From: Pontibacterium sp964228735
GTDB taxonomy: Bacteria; Pseudomonadota; Gammaproteobacteria; Pseudomonadales; Balneatricaceae
Length of the DNA: 9,361 bases
Direction: 5' to 3'
Assembly: GCF_964228735.1 (NCBI RefSeq)
Contig: NZ_CAXRBQ010000115.1
Coordinates: forward strand, 1 to 9,361
Part shown: one piece after another, positions 5,846-9,361 of the stretch
Numbering within the stretch: position 1 is the first letter of the stretch
How the letters are laid out: each line of letters opens with the position of its first letter
Notes under the pieces: generated by a model
Databases searched by the model: none
Seen by the model: the letters and a program-made list of their open reading frames with translations, nothing else
Told to the model about the DNA's origin: nothing
Position numbers and translations under genes: made by a program

Positions 5846-6466
5846 ATGGCCAAAATAAGGGAGCGTAACCGCGAGCTGATCATTGAGGTAGCCAGTAAGT
5901 TCTTTGCCGAGAAAGGCTTTGCGGCGACCAAAACCATCGATATCGCCAACAGCGCCGGCTTACCGAAGGCTAACGTCTACTACTACTTCAAGACCAAGCA
6001 GAACCTGTATCGCAGCGTACTGGAGAGTATTACCGAACCGCTGCTGCAGGCGTCAGAACCGTTCTACGAGAACGACGATCCGGCAACGGCGCTTGAAGAG
6101 TACATCCGCGCCAAGATCCGTATCTCCCAAACCCATCCGCACGCCTCCAAGGTATTCGCCAGCGAGATCATGCACGGTGCCCCACACCTGCCGGAAGACA
6201 TTGCTGCGCAGATGCAGGACCAGACCACACAGATGTGTGAACGTATTCAGAGCTGGATTAATCAGGACCTGATGGCTCCTGTACCGCCACAGCACCTGCT
6301 GTTTACCATCTGGGCGTCCACCCAGACCTACGCGGACTTTGACTGGCAGATCTCGCAGATCACCGGTAAGGAAAAGTTGGACCAGGAGGATTACGATCAG
6401 GCCGCTGACCTGATTGTGAAACTGGTATTGAGTGGATGTGGAATCGAGGAAAAAGAGACGGCGTAA
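5846..6466 (+). CDS. TetR-family transcriptional regulator, RutR-like
   Basis: This 206-residue protein has an N-terminal TetR helix-turn-helix: helices from about residue 8, and the recognition segment IDIANSAGLPKANVYYYF at 31-48 followed by KTKQNLY. The C-terminal half resembles E. coli RutR (YcdC-type ligand domain): EYIRAKIRISQTHPHASKVF at 85-104, MHGAPHL at 109-115, PPQHLLFTIWASTQTYADF at 147-165, and a further helix to the end. RutR senses pyrimidines, so a nucleobase or a urate-pathway ligand is plausible, but the ligand is not shown. ATG 5846 follows AGGAGTGAG with a rather long 12-base spacing. The gene stands alone between two terminator-like hairpins, downstream of a 16-base palindrome. 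It could control this cluster, itself, or distant nucleobase genes. The regulator family is certain; the target is inferred. Confidence 0.9.
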   Translation: MAKIRERNRELIIEVASKFFAEKGFAATKTIDIANSAGLPKANVYYYFKTKQNLYRSVLESITEPLLQASEPFYENDDPATALEEYIRAKIRISQTHPHASKVFASEIMHGAPHLPEDIAAQMQDQTTQMCERIQSWINQDLMAPVPPQHLLFTIWASTQTYADFDWQISQITGKEKLDQEDYDQAADLIVKLVLSGCGIEEKETA

Positions 6467-6483
6467 TCAATATGACTACGCCC

Positions 6484-6537
6484 GGGGTGAATGCCCCAAA
6501 GGGTAAGCGACTACCGGAGGTATCGTCGGTAGTCGCT
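6484..6537. terminator. Hairpins between the convergent tetR and glcG-like genes
   Basis: A perfect 11-bp stem (AGCGACTACCG 6506-6516 with its inverse 6527-6537, 10-base loop) is preceded by a small GGGG/CCCC hairpin (6484-6487 / 6494-6497). Neither strand shows a T-run after the stem, so this is not a textbook intrinsic terminator. Its position between convergent genes suggests a bidirectional transcript-end structure. Confidence 0.4.
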
Positions 6538-6585
6538 GACGAGGAACCGTTATTACTTAAATTGCTAAAATCTGCTTAAAACTGC

Positions 6586-7023
6586 TTACGCTGGAATCGG
6601 ATCTACCTGCAAACCAGCCGCTTCAATGCCGTGAATCGCACACTGCTCATCGATATCAGACGTATCGCCGCTGATACCTACCGCACCTAGTACGTCACCT
6701 TCCGCATTACGCACCAGCACACCACCCGGGACGGGAATCAGGTTACCCTGCGCCAGGGTATTCAAAGCCGATACAAAGGACGGACGCTGCTGCGCATCTT
6801 CGCCGATAGAGCGGGATGATTTACCCAACGCCACCGCACCCCAGGCTTTTGCAATCGCAATCTCAGGACGCATCATGCTGGCGCCGTCCTGACGCTGCAG
6901 TGAGATCAGCTTTCCACCCGCATCCAGAATCGCCACGCTCAGCGGCGCTGAGTTCAGTTCGACACTTTTCTGAAACGCTTCATTGGTGATCTGCATAGAT
7001 CGATCAAGATCCAGTCTACCCAT
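6586..7023 (-). CDS. GlcG/HbpS family protein (DUF336-type)
   Basis: The 145-residue protein is a single GlcG/HbpS domain. It has the family N-terminus GRLDLDRSMQITNEAF, LSVAILDAGGKLISLQRQDGA at 28-48, RPEIAIAKAWGAVALGKSSR at 52-71, and the glycine-rich C-terminal block VPGGVLVR (98-105) followed by GAVGISGDTSDIDEQCA (113-129). Some relatives bind heme or cobalamin-type ligands and others sit beside glycolate oxidase or other catabolic genes; the function is generally unknown. No signal peptide is present, which argues against an extracellular HbpS-like role. I place the start at 7023 because GGAG lies 8 bases upstream and the family begins at this methionine; a 22-residue extension to 7089 is open but unlikely. 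A GTATAC-centred operator copy lies about 50 bases upstream, hinting at co-regulation with the urate genes. Confidence 0.88.
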   Translation of the reverse strand: MGRLDLDRSMQITNEAFQKSVELNSAPLSVAILDAGGKLISLQRQDGASMMRPEIAIAKAWGAVALGKSSRSIGEDAQQRPSFVSALNTLAQGNLIPVPGGVLVRNAEGDVLGAVGISGDTSDIDEQCAIHGIEAAGLQVDPIPA

Positions 7024-7072
7024 CTTCGTTACTCCGATAATTTTTATGATTGATTCGGTTTTCGCAGAGCCT

Positions 7073-7084
7073 TTCGTATACAAA
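7073..7084. promoter_or_regulatory. Degenerate operator copy upstream of the glcG-like gene
   Basis: TTCGTATACAAA matches the ATTGTATACAAT palindrome in 9 of 12 positions and keeps one full half-site with the GTATAC core. It lies about 50 bases upstream of the preferred glcG start, where it would overlap a promoter. TATACG on the minus strand may be its -10. Confidence 0.4.
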
Positions 7085-7183
7085 ATCACCTAACCGACAA
7101 CACATAAGCGATCTATCCAACAACGACAGAATGCTTACTTCACGGGCATCAGGCTCTACCTTTAAATCCAAAATACATATTTC

Positions 7184-7213
7184 TTGACCCTTTAGTCAAC
7201 TTATGACTACAAT
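7184..7213 (+). promoter_or_regulatory. Likely pyk promoter and shared motif 1
   Basis: TTGACC (7184-7189), an 18-base spacer and TACAAT (7208-7213) form a good sigma-70 promoter with a predicted start near 7220. The first 19 bases are the second copy of the TTGACCC-N3-AG-N-CAACTT motif found before puuE. TTGACCCTTTAGTCAA (7184-7199) is an inverted repeat with TTGAC and GTCAA arms, and agrees with the recalled RutR consensus at 12 of 14 fixed positions. Confidence 0.55.
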
Positions 7214-7223
7214 CAAAACACAT

Positions 7224-7239
7224 AAATTGTACACAATTT
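7224..7239. promoter_or_regulatory. Operator in front of pyk (AAATTGT-AC-ACAATTT)
   Basis: This is an inverted repeat of two 7-base arms around AC. Its central 12 bases differ from the puuE palindrome at one position only. It covers the first bases downstream of the predicted transcription start, a standard place for a repressor. Confidence 0.65.
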
Positions 7240-7284
7240 GAGATCTAAAGTTTCCACAATGCAAAACCCGCGGAGGCATCAGAC

Positions 7285-7329
7285 TTGAACCACGCAATGC
7301 AGTACTACACACAAGGCAACCAACGTTAA
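7285..7329 (+). CDS. Possible 14-codon leader peptide upstream of pyk
   Basis: A strong GGAGG (7272-7276) lies 8 bases before a TTG that opens a frame of 14 codons, MNHAMQYYTQGNQR, ending at TAA 7327-7329. It is in a different frame from pyk and ends 37 bases before its ATG. The last codons overlap a hairpin, GCAACC (7316-7321) with GGTTGC (7331-7336). The Shine-Dalgarno is clearly better than the one for pyk (TAAGCGGA). It could be a translated leader that influences pyk expression, or the GGAGG may be chance. TTG starts are uncommon, so confidence is low. Confidence 0.3.
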   Translation: MNHAMQYYTQGNQR

Positions 7330-7366
7330 CGGTTGCTTCACCACTTCAGATAAGCGGACAAGCCTT

Positions 7367-8794
7367 ATGAACAGATACACAGCACACGACAAGAAAGTAA
7401 AAATCCTGGCAACCCTCGGCCCGGCTATTCAGTCTGAAAAGGACGTGCGTGATCTGGTCGTAAACGGCGCCAACCTGTTCCGCCTGAACTTCAGCCACGG
7501 TGAGCATCAGGACCATGCCGAACGCCTGAACTGGATTCGTAATATCGAACAGGAACTGGATACATCGATCGGTGTATTGATGGACTTGCAGGGTCCTAAA
7601 CTGCGCATCGGCACTTTTGCCAATGGCCCGATCACCCTGAAAGATGGTCAGGCGTTCCAGCTTGACCTGGATAACACACCAGGCGACCACAGCCGTGTAA
7701 ACCTGCCCCACCCTGAGATCGTTCATGCATTGGAAGAAGGGATGGATCTGCTTCTGGATGACGGCAAGATCCGCCTGCGGGTAACCGCAACCAACGGCGA
7801 TCAGATCCAGACACAGGTAGTGGTGGGCGGAGAACTCTCCGAGCGCAAAGGGGTAAACGTACCGGAAGCGGTGTTGGACCTGAGCCCGCTTACAGAAAAA
7901 GACCGCCGCGATCTGGCCTTTGGTCTGGAACTGGGTGTGGATTGGGTAGCGCTCTCCTTTGTACAGCGTCCGGAAGACATCCGTGAAGCGCGCGAGCTGA
8001 TCCAGGGTAAAGCCTGCCTGATGGCCAAAATCGAAAAGCCATCCGCCGTTGAGCATCTGGAAGAGATTGTAGAACTGAGCGACGCCATCATGGTGGCCCG
8101 TGGTGATCTGGGTGTAGAGCTCCCAGCAGAGACCATTCCGGCCATCCAGAAACGGATCATCAAAACCTGTCGCCAACGTGGCCGCCCGGTAGTGGTTGCT
8201 ACGCAGATGCTGGAATCCATGCGCTTCACCCCTGCCCCAACCCGCGCCGAGGTAACCGACGTAGCCAACGCCGTATATGAAGGTGCAGATGCAGTAATGC
8301 TCTCAGCGGAAACCGCGTCCGGCGCCTACCCGGTTGAGTCGGTAACCATGATGAGCAAGATCATCCGCAACATCGAAGCGGATCCAAGCTACCAGGCGCA
8401 TCTGGATGTAAACCGCCCGCAGCCTAACGCCACCGTTGAGGATGCGATCAGCTGCGCAATCCGTCGGGTAAGCAAGATTCTGGATGTAGCAGTACTGATC
8501 AACTTCACCAACTCCGGTGAAACCGGTATGCGTGCCGCACGCGAACGTCCGAAAGCACCAATTCTGAACCTGACACCAAACCTCTGTACCGCACGCAAAC
8601 TGACACTGGTATGGGGTGTAAACACGGTGGTTAGCCCTGAGTTTGCCAAACCGATTGAGATTACACCTACCGCGCTGGAGGAAGCTAAGCGCCAAGGCAT
8701 GGCCGCCGCTGGCGACATGGTGGTGATCACCGCGGGTATCCCGTTTGGTGAACCTGGCAGCACCAACGTACTGCGAATCGAGACCGTACAGTGA
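7367..8794 (+). CDS. pyk: Pyruvate kinase
   Basis: The enzyme converts PEP and ADP to pyruvate and ATP. The 475 residues match the family length. Seen are the substrate block NLFRLNFSHG (36-45, with Arg39), LMDLQGPKLRIG (71-82), the catalytic MAKIEKPSAVEHLEEI region (219-234, Lys221 and Glu223), the metal-binding VARGDLGVE (243-251, Asp247), VVATQMLESM (276-285) and the PTRAEV...MLSAETASG block (291-319). The wording of the middle part closely matches Pseudomonas PykF as I remember it. That paralogue lies with the glyoxylate carboligase, tartronate-semialdehyde reductase and glycerate kinase genes. It may therefore serve glyoxylate use rather than central glycolysis. ATG 7367 has a moderate TAAGCGGA 8 bases upstream. 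It is divergent from the glcG-like gene, shares operator motifs with puuE, and is followed by a strong terminator. Confidence 0.95.
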   Translation: MNRYTAHDKKVKILATLGPAIQSEKDVRDLVVNGANLFRLNFSHGEHQDHAERLNWIRNIEQELDTSIGVLMDLQGPKLRIGTFANGPITLKDGQAFQLDLDNTPGDHSRVNLPHPEIVHALEEGMDLLLDDGKIRLRVTATNGDQIQTQVVVGGELSERKGVNVPEAVLDLSPLTEKDRRDLAFGLELGVDWVALSFVQRPEDIREARELIQGKACLMAKIEKPSAVEHLEEIVELSDAIMVARGDLGVELPAETIPAIQKRIIKTCRQRGRPVVVATQMLESMRFTPAPTRAEVTDVANAVYEGADAVMLSAETASGAYPVESVTMMSKIIRNIEADPSYQAHLDVNRPQPNATVEDAISCAIRRVSKILDVAVLINFTNSGETGMRAARERPKAPILNLTPNLCTARKLTLVWGVNTVVSPEFAKPIEITPTALEEAKRQGMAAAGDMVVITAGIPFGEPGSTNVLRIETVQ

Positions 8795-8874
8795 CCGACT
8801 CGTCCTATCTTCCAGAATATGGCTCTACGGCTCTGAGCCCTCTGCGAAGAATCACCTCTCCCTGAGGTCCCTTT

Positions 8875-8906
8875 AGGCTTCAAGCACCGTCTTGAAGCCT
8901 TTTTTT
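8875..8906 (+). terminator. Strong intrinsic terminator of pyk
   Basis: A perfect 10-bp stem (AGGCTTCAAG 8875-8884 with CTTGAAGCCT 8891-8900), a 6-base loop and a run of seven T, 80 bases after the pyk stop. Confidence 0.92.
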
Positions 8907-8989
8907 AACTCTGCACAAAAACGGATAACGGATAGTTAAGGAGACGACAGACGATGAAGAGATAGCAGGCAACACCAACCCAACGCACA

Positions 8990-9258
8990 GGGGACGGTGC
9001 AAATAAGTCCTGTTAGTGCTCTGCAAACCCTTAAGCCTGTAGATGCAAGGCGCAGATTGCAGTTAATGGCCTTAGTCCTTAACAAAAGCTGCAACACCGC
9101 AGATGCAGGCTTAAGGTCTTGCCCTAAGGGGCTTTCGGGAAGATCCACACTCGGTGTCAGCACTTTTTGCAAGGTTTCAACATTCCTGCAAAGCGCTTCC
9201 TTGATTGTGAACCGTCCCGAAAGCCAGAGTGCCTACAGGACTTGTTCGCATCTTCCTT
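8990..9258. repeat. 269-base inverted-repeat element with two internal hairpin arms
   Basis: The two ends pair over 24 positions (8990-9013 with 9235-9258) with only two mismatches (8995/9253 and 9001/9247) and a few G-U pairs; TGC, AA and AAGTCCTGT are fully complementary. Inside are two separate long hairpins. Arm 1 (9029-9116) has a perfect 11-bp base, CCTTAAGCCTG / CAGGCTTAAGG, then TTGCA/TGCAA and GTTAA/TTAAC stems towards its tip. Arm 2 (9130-9225) has a perfect 11-bp base, GGCTTTCGGGA / TCCCGAAAGCC, and an inner TTTGCA/TGCAAA stem. This gives a three-way junction in DNA or RNA. It could be a non-autonomous mobile element with terminal inverted repeats or a structured RNA. An 87-codon open frame across it is probably chance. 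Confidence 0.6.
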
Positions 9259-9285
9259 AACGCCCAGTAGCTGTAGTGGCACAAT
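9257..9285 (+). promoter_or_regulatory. Weak candidate promoter for hrpB
   Basis: TTAACG (9257-9262) and CACAAT (9280-9285) are separated by 17 bases and end 39 bases before the ATG at 9325. The match is modest. The -35 would overlap the edge of the inverted-repeat element. Confidence 0.3.
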
Positions 9286-9324
9286 AGTGGGTCTGCCTTT
9301 TCACCCTGGAATTTATCCCGATTC

Positions 9325-9361
9325 ATGTCTGATCTGCCGATTAACGCCATCCTGCCAGAAC
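9325..9361 (+). CDS. hrpB: ATP-dependent helicase HrpB, N-terminal fragment
   Basis: Only the first 12 codons are inside the window, MSDLPINAILPE, before the right edge cuts the gene. They match the start of HrpB-type DEAH-box helicases as I remember them (E. coli begins MSSLPVAAVLPEL), in which this segment precedes the nucleotide-binding motif. No helicase motif is visible because the fragment is too short. The ribosome binding site is weak (CTGGAA at 9306-9311). It is unrelated to the urate cluster and probably marks the start of general chromosomal genes. The identification rests on one short N-terminal match. Confidence 0.6.
   Translation, partial: MSDLPINAILPE

Noticed and set aside
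7024..7089. 22-residue N-terminal extension of the GlcG-like protein
   Set aside because: The family begins at the methionine at 7023, which has a well-placed GGAG, and the extension would run through the operator-like GTATAC site.
8997..9260. An 87-codon plus-strand frame
   Set aside because: It coincides with the inverted-repeat element, lacks a ribosome binding site and shows no recognisable motif.
9277..9295. TGGCAC resembling the -24 element of a sigma-54 promoter
   Set aside because: No TTGC-type -12 element follows at the required distance.
1..9361. CRISPR arrays, tRNA or rRNA genes, transposase genes
   Set aside because: I looked for regularly spaced repeats, tRNA-like cloverleafs with the conserved arms, and transposase-like proteins, and found none.

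Overview
The window looks like a piece of a marine gammaproteobacterial chromosome. An Oceanospirillales-type host is my guess, from the protein sequences, the roughly 50-55% GC, a pyruvate kinase closely resembling Pseudomonas PykF as I remember it, and the start of an HrpB-type helicase at the right edge. No sequence search was possible, so the host is inference.

Layout. 1-532: hairpin-rich noncoding DNA ending in the uraH terminator. 533-883 (-): uraH. 884-1212: divergent promoter region. 1213-5455 (+): puuE, uraD, alc, allA and puuD, very probably one operon, with puuD after a 79-base gap. 5456-5845: terminator, a palindromic element, three tandem hairpins, and a 16-base palindrome in front of the regulator. 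5846-6466 (+): a TetR-family regulator with a RutR-like C-terminal half. 6586-7023 (-): a GlcG/HbpS-like protein. 7024-7366: a second divergent promoter region. 7367-8794 (+): pyruvate kinase with a strong terminator. 8908-9324: a large inverted-repeat element. 9325-9361 (+): the first 12 codons of a probable hrpB.

Pathway. The cluster encodes a complete route from urate to glyoxylate. PuuD oxidises urate to 5-hydroxyisourate using a fused cytochrome c. UraH makes OHCU, UraD makes S-allantoin, PuuE makes allantoate, Alc releases urea and ureidoglycolate, and AllA releases the second urea and glyoxylate. Pyruvate kinase fits as the last step when glyoxylate goes through glycerate and 2-phosphoglycerate (2PG) to phosphoenolpyruvate (PEP). 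The other glycerate-route genes, urease, xanthine dehydrogenase and transporters are not in the window.

Regulation. The most interesting signal is in the promoters. The puuE and pyk upstream regions share two motifs at exactly the same distance: a TTGACCC-N3-AG-N-CAACTT block and, 42 bases downstream start to start, a near-perfect ATTGTAYACAAT palindrome. Weaker copies of the palindrome lie in front of uraH and the glcG-like gene. This suggests one regulon joining urate breakdown, pyruvate kinase and the GlcG-like protein. A second notable object is the 8990-9258 element, which folds on paper into a long closing stem with two large arms.
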